DNA from: an uncultured Lachnospiraceae bacterium | GTDB taxonomy: Bacteria > Bacillota > Clostridia > Lachnospirales > Lachnospiraceae | Direction of reading: 5' to 3' | NCBI GenBank assembly: GCA_947178145.1 | Contig: CAMWXE010000053.1 | Span: 1 to 37,204 of the forward strand | Length of the DNA: 37,204 bases | Shown: positions 25,351 to 34,061 of the stretch, piece after piece | How positions within the stretch are numbered: the stretch's first letter is position 1 | How the letters are laid out: the number at the start of each line of letters is the position of its first letter | Notes under the pieces: model-generated | Seen by the model: the letters and a program-made list of their open reading frames with translations, nothing else | Databases searched by the model: none | What the model was told of the DNA's origin: nothing | Program-made: the position numbers and the translations under genes

Positions 25351-26050
25351 CAGGATACAGTTCTTTCAAACGGCTGCAGATCTTCCCTTTTGATGTCAGA
25401 GGCTCCTCACTATATGCCCCTGTCACCATATCACATCCCCACAAATCCTCCGGCCGGCAGTAAACGCAGACAGGCATTCCATATTCCTGTCCTTTCCTAT
25501 TCCGTTTCCGCCTGAACTCTTTTATGCAAAGGTAGGTCTGCATCTGCAGGTCCGTTATGATCCCGTCAAAATTTTTATAGCCGTCTTTTCCAAATCCTGC
25601 AAACTGCTTCAACTGCAGTCCCGTGTATTCTTTAACCTCTTCACCGGGGCTTTTCCCAAAGCAGTCCATTATTCTCTTATGCCTTATGTTGGCAAGTTCG
25701 TCATCCCACCTTGCATCAAAGTCATAACCGTCCCTTCTGTAATTCACGAATGCAGGAAGCCATTCCATACTGATAAACCCCGCTTTCCTGCCAAAAAATC
25801 TGCCGTATGCGATTTCCCCTGTGCCTGCGATCATCTCCCTCCACTGCCAGGGATCCTGTTCCTGGTCGCCTGTCCACCAGTAGAGAGGTGATACATGCTC
25901 CTCCGCCGAAAATCCTTCTATTTCATTTTTAAATAAAGGCAGAAATCCTGTTTCATTGATCAGGCCAATTAACTCTCTGTATGTTTTTATACGGTTTGGA
26001 TCATCCCAGTCCATGCCATGCATAACCCATGCGTCGTTTTCATTCGCCAT
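25313..26050 (-). CDS. AlkZ-related protein (tentative)
   Basis: A 245-residue soluble protein rich in Trp and Asp. Recognisable blocks are ETGFLPLFKNEIEGFSAEEH, WWTGDQEQDPWQWREMI, GYDFDARWDDELANIRHKRI and FDGIITDLQMQTYLCIKEFR, ending in YCRPEDLWG and a helical tail (SKGKICSRLKELYPDADEKA). From memory this matches a clostridial family annotated as AlkZ-related, that is, distantly like the winged-helix DNA glycosylases AlkZ/YcaQ; I cannot confirm activity from the sequence. AAGGAAAAAT precedes the ATG. It overlaps the recombinase-like gene downstream, and the hydrolase gene lies 57 nt upstream on the same strand. Confidence 0.6.
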   Translation of the reverse strand: MANENDAWVMHGMDWDDPNRIKTYRELIGLINETGFLPLFKNEIEGFSAEEHVSPLYWWTGDQEQDPWQWREMIAGTGEIAYGRFFGRKAGFISMEWLPAFVNYRRDGYDFDARWDDELANIRHKRIMDCFGKSPGEEVKEYTGLQLKQFAGFGKDGYKNFDGIITDLQMQTYLCIKEFRRKRNRKGQEYGMPVCVYCRPEDLWGCDMVTGAYSEEPLTSKGKICSRLKELYPDADEKAMDRMFR

Positions 26051-26107
26051 ATATTTTTCCTTTCCAGTCGGTCATATTGTTAATCTGTAAAATAGTCCTT
26101 ATCCTGT

Positions 26108-26872
26108 TTAATGTTCTCTGTTTACCCATTCCATAATACATCTGACCGTAATCTCCCTCTGCTCCTCACCGCTGATTCCTGGTATTCCGTCACCCTGCTG
26201 TATTCCGTAGCTTCCAAACTGTGCATGGCATCCTTCCCCGATCTCGTATTCCTCCGTATTCTCTGGCAGATTTACCAGATTTCTGTAATATTTTTCCATA
26301 TCCAGCACACCGTCCCTGCTCCCGTATACAGAGAGCACATCCAGCCCGGACTTGCTTATGTCTTCCGTTGAATATGCTGCCAGAAGGATAAGGCCTTCGT
26401 ATTCCTCCGCGTGCCCTGCCACATAGCTTGCAGCCATGGAGCCGCCGAGGGAATGACCACCTATGTACCAATTGCCGATCTCCGGGAACATCTCCTGTAT
26501 TCCCTCTGCCGCATCGATGTCAAGCACGGCCAGATTCCACGGCATCCTGACCAGCACGCAAAACATCCCCTGTGCCGCCAGGTCATGGAGCAGGGGTGCA
26601 TACGCGGTGTATTCCACCTTGCCGCCTAGATAAAATATCAGCCCGGCTACCGGATTTTCTGGTGAAAAAACTATCATTTCCTTCAAAGTCTGGTCTACTT
26701 CCACTGCCCCGTCTGTCACAAGGGCATCCATTGCAGTATCATCTGCATGGTAATAATCACTGACATAAATGACACAGCCCAGAAACAGTGCTGCCATGAC
26801 TGCACAGACAGCAGTCAATAACACTTTCCATTTCCTATGCTTTTGTCTGTTGCTGTCCGTATATCCGTACAT
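26108..26872 (-). CDS. Membrane-anchored alpha/beta hydrolase
   Basis: A 254-residue protein. A basic N-terminus (RQKHRKWK) is followed by one transmembrane helix (VLLTAVCAVMAALFLGCVIY, about 17-36), so the enzyme domain should lie outside the membrane. The fold is alpha/beta hydrolase: LIFYLGGKVEYTAYAPLL is the oxyanion region, GGHSLGGSMAA holds the nucleophile Ser (near residue 141), VYGSRDGVLDME the Asp and EGCHAQFG the His. All three catalytic residues are present. The family (PF12695-like) includes small esterases; the substrate is unknown. It may be co-transcribed with the AlkZ-related gene. Confidence 0.85.
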   Translation of the reverse strand: MYGYTDSNRQKHRKWKVLLTAVCAVMAALFLGCVIYVSDYYHADDTAMDALVTDGAVEVDQTLKEMIVFSPENPVAGLIFYLGGKVEYTAYAPLLHDLAAQGMFCVLVRMPWNLAVLDIDAAEGIQEMFPEIGNWYIGGHSLGGSMAASYVAGHAEEYEGLILLAAYSTEDISKSGLDVLSVYGSRDGVLDMEKYYRNLVNLPENTEEYEIGEGCHAQFGSYGIQQGDGIPGISGEEQREITVRCIMEWVNREH

Positions 26873-26928
26873 ACATTGTTTTCCTTTCCAATGAATACTT
26901 TTACCTTGATGTTTTCATCATACCAGGC

Positions 26929-28292
26929 CTATCTCGTCAGATCCTGCACCCACTTATATTTTCGAAACCGCGCCATCACCCAGGGTATCTTTCCCACTTC
27001 GTCCAGGCAGGTACAGGCATAAACTGCAAGCGGCGACCAGTGCAGGACAAATGCCCCGGAGAGTGCCAGGGGAATGGCTATCAGCCACATACAGACAATC
27101 AGGCTGTACATATCAAATATGGCATCACCGCCGCCATCCAGCACTCCGTTTATCGTGACAGTATTTACACAGCGCCCTATCATGTAAATGGACATGATCA
27201 CCATCATTCCCATAAGATATTTTCTGGCCTGATCTGTCAGGATAACCATCCTCACGACCAGTGGCGTCACTGCAAGTACAAGTACTGTGGATATTAATCC
27301 CAAAACAAAGGATATATTCCTGAGCTTTATTCCATAAGCCTTCCCCATCCCAAGACGCCCTGCACCAAGTTCATTTCCCACAATGATCCCTGCCGCACTG
27401 CCGATACCGTTGCACATACAACAGATCAGATCCCTTGCAACCGCTGCCACGGAATTTGCCGCTGCGGCATCAGTGCCCATGTGCCCCATGATCGCAGTAT
27501 ATGAAGTAAACCCTACACCCCAGCACAACGAACCTCCCATGAGGGGCAGGCACTGCTTTATGAAATCAGATCTCAGTTGTCCGGGCAATCTTAACAATCT
27601 GCCAAATGCTGGACGGATATAGGACGTTTTCGATGACATGATGATACATAAGGCCAGCTCGAAAACCCGGGAAATCGTTGTGGCAAGCGCAGCTCCATCC
27701 GCCTGCATCCTTGGTGCTCCTGACAATCCAAAGATGAATACTGCATTCAGACATATGTTCAAAACCACGGCACAGGAACTAATGAATGCCCCTGGCTTCA
27801 CATGCTCCGACACTTTCATCGTGGTAAGATAACATTGGGATATCCCTGAAGAAGATACGACCAGCCCGCGATACGCAGATACGAACTGCCAATGGCAATC
27901 AGCGGAGCATCATGTGTAAATATACGCATAAGCTGTCCTGGCACCAGTTCACAAGCCAGAAAAAATATGACGGACACGCTTCCGCAAACCCAGAGCATGA
28001 TGTTAAAAACATCCTCTAATGTTCGTCTGTCACCCTTACCCCAGTACTGCGCTCCAAGAATTGCCCCCGCAGCCGTGGCTGCTGAGAGAAACATGTTCTG
28101 AACAAACTGAATCTGGGTTGCCAGGGAAACGGCTGTCATCTCATCCTGGGCGACTTTCCCAAGCATCAGTGCATCACCTGCAGCGACTGACGCGAGCATC
28201 AGACTTTGAAGTGCAATTGGCAGGGCAAGTCTTGTCAGATTCCGGTAAAATTCCTTATTATTGATCAGCATTTCCGTTTTTTTCTGTTTCAT
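26929..28292 (-). pseudogene. MATE-family efflux protein broken by a frameshift
   Basis: Two overlapping frames together make one full MATE exporter. Part one starts at ATG 28292 (GAGGG 8 nt upstream), reads LPIALQSLMLASVAAGDALM and ends GWSYLLQGYPNVILPR. In the next frame the same DNA reads QGISQCYLTTMKVSEHVKPG and continues ISSCAVVLNICLNAVFIFGL to the stop at 26929. One base is missing near 27841-27846 (GGATATCCC). Total length restored would be about 455 residues, normal for MATE, with 12 helices. It may be a recent pseudogene, a programmed shift or a sequencing error; the rest of both halves is intact. MATE proteins export cationic compounds with Na+ or H+. Confidence 0.87.
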
Positions 28293-28323
28293 AAAATAAC
28301 CCTCGTATCGTTCATTTTTATAT

Positions 28324-28796
28324 TCAATTATGATTCCACACATTCAGCAGAATAAGCATTGCCAAAAAGCAGATATTTCCCACTGTGAAAAGCAGGATAT
28401 AGGCACCCTTGCACCCGCCTGCCTCCTTTGCCACATACTTATAAGAAATCAGGCTTGCCATAGATGCGATCAGTGTCCCCAGTCCGCCCATATTTACAAC
28501 GATCGTCTGCATCACCACAACCGGCAGGAGCAGCCGTTTTTTCTGTTCTTCCCCCAGAGAGTCAAGTCCCGTAAAGGTAAACGGCACAAACGTGATCAGC
28601 GCGACATCATTTGTAATGAACATACTGGAGAAGAAACAGAGCAGAACCAGTGTCAGTACGAGACTCCGCCACTCTTTACACGTCCAAGGAGCATTTGAGC
28701 GATCCATCTGAATATACCTATCTTCTGCAGTCCTGCCATGACACTCATCAGGCAGAACAGAACTGCCAGTGTCCTGAAATCAATCTGCCCCATGTA
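28324..28796 (-). pseudogene. SLC13-family permease remnant
   Basis: On -, MGQIDFRTLAVLFCLMSVMA (from 28793) continues as LQKIGIFRWIAQMLLGRVK. A shift near 28665-28690 then brings SLVLTLVLLCFFSSMFITND, VALITFVPFTF and VVVMQTIVVNMGGLGTLIAS, ending NVWNHN at 28324. The ITNDVALITFVPF block is typical of SLC13/ArsB-like anion permeases. Only about 155 residues remain of a protein that is usually well over 350, so the N-terminus is missing, and the surviving part is frameshifted. Confidence 0.75.
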
Positions 28797-28844
28797 TCCC
28801 CTTATATCTCACTGAAAAACATTCTTTCTCCCAACAAAAGTTTT

Positions 28845-29497
28845 CTATTCTTTCTTGTCCTGTGAGATATATTTTTCAATCGCTGTCATGCTTTTTACGC
28901 CAAGCCGCTCCTTGAGCTCCTTCATGTCTTTGGTCTCCTGGTAAAAATTGGCTGCCGAGATCTCCCTCAGCTTTTCAACCGAGATTGTCTGTGGATTACT
29001 TCCGGCAGAGGAATACTTTTTCAGTACCCTCTGTATGGACCGGACTGCAAGACGCCTGCCATCGGACGTGACAAACAAAGGAGATACCCTGTCATCAGGC
29101 TCTGATGGAACAGCTCTGCCATGGTCGATAGGTTGAACCACCCATTCAGTACAGTCCGGGTGCGCTGGATGGTACTGTATCCATTTCCTTTTTCAATATT
29201 GATTCGAAAATATTTCCTGATATCGTCATAGGTTATTTCAGAATATGCTCCGAAATTTATCGTATCCCTATTCACATTCTTCTTTTCTGTCAGATATTCG
29301 TTAAATCTCAGAAGATCATACACGTAAATAATCTTCGTTGCGGTACTTTTGTTCAGATTCATGATATATCCCTGATTTACTTCCGGAAGTCTGTCACAGA
29401 GCTCCATCAGCTTACGAATTTCCGCATTCTCTTCCATAATTTCTCCTGTAAAATTGCTGTTTGTTTCCCTTTGCATACTACGAATCCATTCTACCAT
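28845..29497 (-). pseudogene. Tyrosine integrase remnant
   Basis: The upstream frame (29497 to about 29100) has a SAM-like N-terminal core-binding domain: KSTATKIIYVYDLLRFNEYL and ITYDDIRKYFRINIEKGNGY, then STIQRTRTVLNGWFN. It then shifts into nonsense. The downstream frame picks up RVSPLFVTSDGRRLAVRSIQ and ends ISVEKLREISAANFYQETKD, with LGVKSMTAIEKYISQ, the C-terminal end with Arg and Tyr. The first catalytic Arg region is missing between the two. This is a dead phage- or ICE-type recombinase and shows that a mobile element once ended here. Confidence 0.75.
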
Positions 29498-29539
29498 GAT
29501 CGCTGCGCAATCACGGTAAAAGCATGCCCATTCGGGCGA

Positions 29540-29563
29540 GTATAATGTCTGACGACATTATAC
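29540..29563. repeat. Perfect 10-bp hairpin beside the integrase remnant
   Basis: GTATAATGTC (29540-29549) pairs exactly with GACATTATAC (29554-29563) around TGAC. A second small stem GCCC-ATTC-GGGC lies just before it, near 29526-29537, and CGCTGCGCAATCACGG precedes that. There is no T-run and no gene in 29498-29674. It looks like the hairpin-rich spacer at 20212-20350 in style, though not in sequence. Confidence 0.55.
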
Positions 29564-29674
29564 CATGAACTCTCAAAAGATACAACAAAATGCAATGCGC
29601 ATATGAAATATTACACGCATCGTGTTTCATCTTCTCCATTTTCACTCCAAAATTTTTGCTCTCATTTCATCAAC

Positions 29675-29951
29675 CTACCTAATCAATCCAAGTCCTTGTA
29701 ACCATTCGGAAACCTCTGAGGACGCATCCTGCAGCTCGTGTTCCTGAATTGCAAGTCCGTCTAAAATAGTGGCATCTGGCAACGTATTCCGAATTGAATC
29801 AACGCTTTTCCCCCACACACCATTGCCATAAATAGTAATTTCCAGAGAAATCATACTCCTCTAAAAACGTAAATACTGGCATGGGCATATTATTCCACCA
29901 TATTGCGTGTCCAAAGTGATACAAATAATTCTTGGGTGCTATCGTTTTAAC
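29675..29951 (-). pseudogene. Flavodoxin C-terminal remnant
   Basis: On -, VKTIAPKNYLYHFGHAIWWN followed by NMPMPVFTFLEEYDFSG is a flavodoxin segment (usual form GHPIWW...PVFTFLE). A frame change then gives GKSVDSIRNTLPDATILDGL, then AIQEHELQDASSEVSEWLQG, ending LGLIR and a stop at 29675. The KTIIPFCTHGG-like stretch that should lie between is missing. The N-terminal FMN-phosphate loop is also absent. The rest of 29952-30054 holds no gene I can name. Confidence 0.7.
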
Positions 29952-30054
29952 ATTACTGCAAATGCCCGAATATCAACACTTTTCAAAAAGGCTGATGCAC
30001 TCATGAATGGGCGGCTATCGTTAGCGGTTTTTAATCATCCCTATCAACTGGAAT

Positions 30055-30675
30055 TTAATCATATAAAGCTTCCCATGTTTCTGAACTCATTGCCTTGAAA
30101 CACATTTCTATCTGTTCTCTATTATTTTTTTCTTCTGCAAGACAAGGCAATTCATCAATTCCAAAATAATCAAAGCCTGTAGTTTCAATGTTGGAAATGA
30201 ATTTACCGCCTATTACTTCACATTGCATAAATATTTTACATACTTTATAAGCATAAATTGGAAGATTGTGTTTTTCTCTATCTTGAACTGCTATTATCCG
30301 TTTCACTCTAATATCAAGTCCCGCTTCTTCTTTAACTTCCTTTATCGTATTTTCCTCAACAGAAACATTCACATCTACCCAACCGCCTGGCAATGCCCAT
30401 GTATCATTTGCTTCATGTACAAGCAATATTTTTCCCTCTTTAAATATAGCCGCTCGTGTATCTATTTTAGGCGTTTGATATCCCACATCACTACAAAATA
30501 AATCTTTCACCTTTTCTAGTGGAATCTCTGACTGATAGCTAATCATTTCTGCTGATATTTCTCTAATGCGCTCATATCTTTCAAGTTCATATTTATCTTT
30601 ACAATAAAATAATCCCGCCTGTGCTAAACTTTGAAGTTCAACCGCCCATTGTAACCATTTCTCATTTTTCTCCAT
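30055..30675 (-). CDS. NUDIX hydrolase
   Basis: A 206-residue protein with an N-terminal helical extension (LQWAVELQSLAQAGLFYCKD, matching the small N-terminal domain of the PF12535 type) and a NUDIX domain. The box is in ALPGGWVDVNVSVEENTIKE followed by VKEEAGLD: the metal-binding KE-V-KEE-AG part is intact, while the first Glu of the classical box is Val, as is common in this subgroup. Such enzymes hydrolyse nucleoside diphosphate-linked compounds; the substrate is unknown. I chose ATG 30675 because GAGGG lies 8 nt upstream, inside the 15 nt that an alternative GTG start at 30690 would add. Confidence 0.9.
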   Translation of the reverse strand: MEKNEKWLQWAVELQSLAQAGLFYCKDKYELERYERIREISAEMISYQSEIPLEKVKDLFCSDVGYQTPKIDTRAAIFKEGKILLVHEANDTWALPGGWVDVNVSVEENTIKEVKEEAGLDIRVKRIIAVQDREKHNLPIYAYKVCKIFMQCEVIGGKFISNIETTGFDYFGIDELPCLAEEKNNREQIEMCFKAMSSETWEALYD

Positions 30676-30732
30676 AAGATAATCCCTCACAATTCCGATT
30701 TCTCAGTTCTAAAAATTAGAATTTGAAAACAA

Positions 30733-31272
30733 TTACATGCCAACAATTTTTCTAACTGTATTCGCCGTTCTTATCGTCAATTTACTGCCGATATTTGCGC
30801 TTGCTGTTTTAGACCACCAGTTTGTTTTTTGATAATCTTTCCGGCTGAAAGACCAGAATACAGTTTCTTTGTATTCCATAATCTTTTCCAATCCCTCTTT
30901 AGGCTCTCCGATTTCGTTATACACATCTTTGAATGTTGTGGGCGGCATGATAAAGATTAAATTATCATAAATCTCCTTGCTTTCATCTCCCCACCAGTCG
31001 GGCGCATGATATAAAATGTCCTCAAGTTCTTCCTTCGATATGACAAAAACAGGAATATCTAAACTATATTGATTTTTAATCATTTCCTCAATTCGGCTTG
31101 TTGTTTTGATTGTATCAGCTTCATTACTTGAAAAAATCACATTACCGCTATTCAAATAGGTTTTGACCTCTGCATAATCAAGTCTTTCAAAGCCCTGTTT
31201 TAATTCTGCCATTGGCACTTTGTTTTTGTCACTTATATTGATACCTCGCAAAAAAGCAATATATCGTTTCAT
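30733..31272 (-). CDS. DUF1697 family protein
   Basis: A 179-residue protein whose start MKRYIAFLRGINISDKNKVP, followed by MAELKQGFERL and VKTYLNSGNVIFSS, is the signature of DUF1697. The C-terminus (FWSFSRKDYQKTNWWSKTAS, then TIRTANTVRKIVGM) also fits. The family has no proven activity. GGAGGT lies about 10 nt before the ATG. It is on the same strand as the NUDIX gene 57 nt downstream, and the two may share a transcript. Confidence 0.9.
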   Translation of the reverse strand: MKRYIAFLRGINISDKNKVPMAELKQGFERLDYAEVKTYLNSGNVIFSSNEADTIKTTSRIEEMIKNQYSLDIPVFVISKEELEDILYHAPDWWGDESKEIYDNLIFIMPPTTFKDVYNEIGEPKEGLEKIMEYKETVFWSFSRKDYQKTNWWSKTASANIGSKLTIRTANTVRKIVGM

Positions 31273-31388
31273 CTATACTGATACCTCCACGCAGATTCTG
31301 ATCTGCTGTTCACTCTTAACATCAGAATTATACCTCAATTTTTCACAAATTTCCATACACGGAATATTCTATTTCCACGCACAGAAAA

Positions 31389-31430
31389 AGCGGCCGAGGC
31401 ATCTGGCACAAACCTGATTCCTCGACCGCT
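31389..31430 (-). terminator. Rho-independent terminator after the PHP phosphatase gene
   Basis: On -, AGCGGTCGAGG (31430-31420) pairs with CCTCGGCCGCT (31399-31389) through 10 standard pairs and one G-T, followed at once by TTTTT. It lies about 90 nt after the phosphatase stop. A small frame of 60 codons starts right after that stop and spans the terminator; I do not call it because no ribosome site precedes it. Confidence 0.75.
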
Positions 31431-31517
31431 GCTTTCTTTAAATCTCCGTGCTGACTTCCACACCTCAGGGTACGGCGCATCTGGGCTACTGCCGTCCATC
31501 TTTTTTGCATTTTCCAT

Positions 31518-32348
31518 TTATATCTCATGATAAACCGGCTTCATTCTTTCATAAGTACAAAAAAAATTAAAACCCAAATTTTTCAGAAATCGCTTTGCAT
31601 CCCTTATATAAGTTCCCAAATGATCCGGTTTATGGCTGTCACTGCCAATCGTAATAATACTGCCGCCTAATTCACGGTACAGTCTAAATATTTCCACAGA
31701 TGGTGTTGTATCTTCCAGACCATACCTGTGATAAGATGTGTTTAATTCAATTCCTTTTCCATCCTTAATCACAATTTTTAGTATTTCTTCCACAAATGGC
31801 TTTATTCTTTCAAATGGATACACACCATTTCTATCATATCGTGTGATCAGATCCATATGTCCAAGGACACTGTAATTTTTATACTTCCTAACCACATTCA
31901 GCATTTCCTCATAATATCGCTCGTTATATTCCTGCTGGGTTTTTCCCTCTTGAAAATCTTGTGTCCAAAACTCTTTATCTTCCACCTGATGAATGGATAA
32001 TATAATAAAATCAAATGGGAACCTTTGAAAAAGTGTTTCAAATTGTGGAATTGTGTGTATCTGTATACCAAATTCCAATCCGATTTTAATCATTATTTTA
32101 TCCGCATACCTACACTGTAAATCTTTTATCGCTGCTATGTATCTGGGGTAATCCACATTTGCCAGCGTTTCTCCATTCCGGTACATAATCTCCTGCCCAC
32201 TATCCCAATCATATTTAATCCCGTAATCCACATGATCCGTTATACAAATCTCATCCAGATTCATACGGATAGCATCTTGTATCACATCCTCCAACGGATA
32301 GACGGAATCATCGCTGAATTCCGTATGCACATGATAATCAGCATACAT
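31518..32348 (-). CDS. Histidinol-phosphatase-type PHP-domain phosphoesterase
   Basis: A 276-residue PHP protein. MYADYHVHTEFSDDS holds the first metal ligands (HVH), ICITDHVDYG the next (DH). IKIGLEFGIQIH has the Glu, FIILSIHQVED the His, NYSVLGHMDLITRYDR the next His and GSIITIGSDSHKPDHLG the final Asp-x-His. The size and order match the HisK/HisJ family (EC 3.1.3.15), although many members act on other phosphate esters and no other histidine gene is near. AAGGAGG lies 7 nt before ATG 32348, which I prefer to the in-frame TTG 6 nt upstream. A terminator follows at 31389-31430. Confidence 0.87.
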   Translation of the reverse strand: MYADYHVHTEFSDDSVYPLEDVIQDAIRMNLDEICITDHVDYGIKYDWDSGQEIMYRNGETLANVDYPRYIAAIKDLQCRYADKIMIKIGLEFGIQIHTIPQFETLFQRFPFDFIILSIHQVEDKEFWTQDFQEGKTQQEYNERYYEEMLNVVRKYKNYSVLGHMDLITRYDRNGVYPFERIKPFVEEILKIVIKDGKGIELNTSYHRYGLEDTTPSVEIFRLYRELGGSIITIGSDSHKPDHLGTYIRDAKRFLKNLGFNFFCTYERMKPVYHEI

Positions 32349-32461
32349 ACTCAAACCTCCTTGACCTGACTATTTTTTATTGCTATAATTATACTGTTTA
32401 TTTTTAGTTATTTATATCAGTTTGCTGCACATATCAATAACAATCTTGTGAGGTTTTATTT

Positions 32462-33346
32462 ATGCTGACATTAATCGAACTAAAGGATGACCGATCCGAA
32501 AAGGTACACTATGACAACTCCGACTATCCAATCTATATACGGTACGGACGTCTTTCCCACTATCCAAATTATGCTGCACCAAGCCATTGGCACGATGATA
32601 TAGAATTGATTATGGTTTTAGCCGGAGAAATGAAATATAATGTAAACGGTAAAATCATAAACCTGGCAAACGGCAATGGTATTTTTGTAAATGCAAGGCA
32701 GATGCACTTTGGTTTTTCTGATACCAGGACGGAATGTGACTTCATCTGCATTCTCCTGCATCCGCTGCTTTTATGCTCTACATCTTCCTGCGAAAATGAT
32801 TTTATCCTGCCTGTTATTCACAATAATGCAATGCCATATATCTTCTTGGACACAGATATCACCTGGCAGGAAAAAATATTGGAACAAATCCATTTCATAT
32901 ATACAAGGAAAGACCTGAAAACTGTGCCTCTGGATGTGCAGTCCTCATTTTCAGCAATCTGGTCTTTACTCTATGAACATATGCCGCCGGATGATACTAT
33001 GACATCCCTGCGGAGCAATGATCTGACCATAACAAGAAATATGGTGGGCTTTATCCAGAAATACTATACCCAGAAAATTTCCCTTACTGACATTGCCGCA
33101 TCCGGGGCCGTCGGGCAGAGCAAGTGTTGTAAATTATTTGCAAAGTATTTCAGCCAGACACCGAATGTATATCTGACACAATATCGTCTAAACAAAAGCA
33201 TCGAGTTATTACGCTATACGGATTTATCCATTATCGAAATTGCCCTGTCTGTCGGATTTAATGGTGCAAGTTACTATGCAGAAACATTCCGCAAATGGTT
33301 CGGCAAAAACCCGACAGAATTCAGAAAGGAAGAAAGGCAGAAGTAA
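32462..33346 (+). CDS. AraC-family transcriptional regulator with cupin sensor domain
   Basis: A 294-residue regulator. The N-terminal cupin has SHWHDDIELIMVLAGEMKYN (His ligands of a sugar-type cupin) and GNGIFVNARQMHFGFSD. The C-terminal AraC domain has KISLTDIAASGAVGQSKCCK as helix-turn-helix 1 and DLSIIEIALSVGFNGASYYA with ETFRKWFGKNPTEFR as helix-turn-helix 2 and family signature. GTGAGG precedes the ATG. It is divergent from the PHP gene and convergent with the acetyltransferase/MATE operon, so its target is not clear from position; it may control the divergent gene. Confidence 0.92.
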   Translation: MLTLIELKDDRSEKVHYDNSDYPIYIRYGRLSHYPNYAAPSHWHDDIELIMVLAGEMKYNVNGKIINLANGNGIFVNARQMHFGFSDTRTECDFICILLHPLLLCSTSSCENDFILPVIHNNAMPYIFLDTDITWQEKILEQIHFIYTRKDLKTVPLDVQSSFSAIWSLLYEHMPPDDTMTSLRSNDLTITRNMVGFIQKYYTQKISLTDIAASGAVGQSKCCKLFAKYFSQTPNVYLTQYRLNKSIELLRYTDLSIIEIALSVGFNGASYYAETFRKWFGKNPTEFRKEERQK

Positions 33347-33393
33347 TGCGGCTGTTATCGGCTGCTTCTGCCCATCACCTTTTCACTTTCAGG

Positions 33394-34035
33394 TCAAAAT
33401 TCCATCCGTTCCACAATATCCTGCCATACTTCCTCGTCAATCTCCTCATCACGGAACAGTTTTCGTTTATCTTCGTCTGTAATCTTACGAATAACTCTGC
33501 ATGGGTTCCCTCCCGCAATACACCAGTCAGGAATATCCCTTGTTACTACACTTCCGGCTCCAATCACCACATTATCACCGATATGCACGCCGGGACAGAT
33601 TACCGAATTACCGCCAATCCACACATTATCACCTATGGTCACTTCTTTTCCATATTCATAAGCCGAGTTCCGGCTTACCGGATGTATGGGATGCCCGGCA
33701 GTGTATATTGCCACATTGGGAGCCATCTGGCAATTATCGCCTATCTTTATCCTGGCAACATCCAACATAGTACAATTATAATTCGCAAAGAAATTTTTTC
33801 CTACTTCAATATGATTCCCATAATCGCAGTAAAAAGGTGGATTTATAAAAGCATCCTCTGACTTCCCCAAAAGTTCCTTTACCACCTCTTCAATTCCTGC
33901 AAAATCAGAACGATCAATAAAATTTAGTTTTTGTAAAATTGCCCTGCATATCAGCTGCTCTTCAAAAATACTGTCATCCGAAATATATGCTAATCCCGCA
34001 TCTCTACGCTGTCGGTTTGTCATTTTGGTTTCCAA
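33394..34035 (-). CDS. Maltose/galactoside O-acetyltransferase-like hexapeptide-repeat protein
   Basis: A protein of about 213 residues of the LbH_MAT_GAT family. After a helical start (RRDAGLAYISDDSIFEEQLI) come left-handed beta-helix repeats such as IKIGDNCQMAPNVAIYTAG, VTIGDNVWIGGNSVICPGVH and IGDNVVIGAGSVVTRDIPD. The catalytic His is in TAGHPIHP, and GGNPCRVIRKI ends the coil. These trimers transfer acetyl from acetyl-CoA to a sugar hydroxyl, probably in detoxification. GGAGGG lies 9 nt before TTG 34035, which I take as start; ATG 34023 is an alternative without its own site. It is the last of three genes on this strand, after another acetyltransferase and a MATE exporter. Confidence 0.9.
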   Translation of the reverse strand: METKMTNRQRRDAGLAYISDDSIFEEQLICRAILQKLNFIDRSDFAGIEEVVKELLGKSEDAFINPPFYCDYGNHIEVGKNFFANYNCTMLDVARIKIGDNCQMAPNVAIYTAGHPIHPVSRNSAYEYGKEVTIGDNVWIGGNSVICPGVHIGDNVVIGAGSVVTRDIPDWCIAGGNPCRVIRKITDEDKRKLFRDEEIDEEVWQDIVERMEF

Positions 34036-34061
34036 TTTTACTATCCCTCCATACATTACAA

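Noticed and set aside
31335..31517. A 60-codon frame directly after the PHP phosphatase stop on -
   Set aside because: No ribosome site, and a strong terminator lies inside it; it is probably chance, though a decayed gene end is possible.
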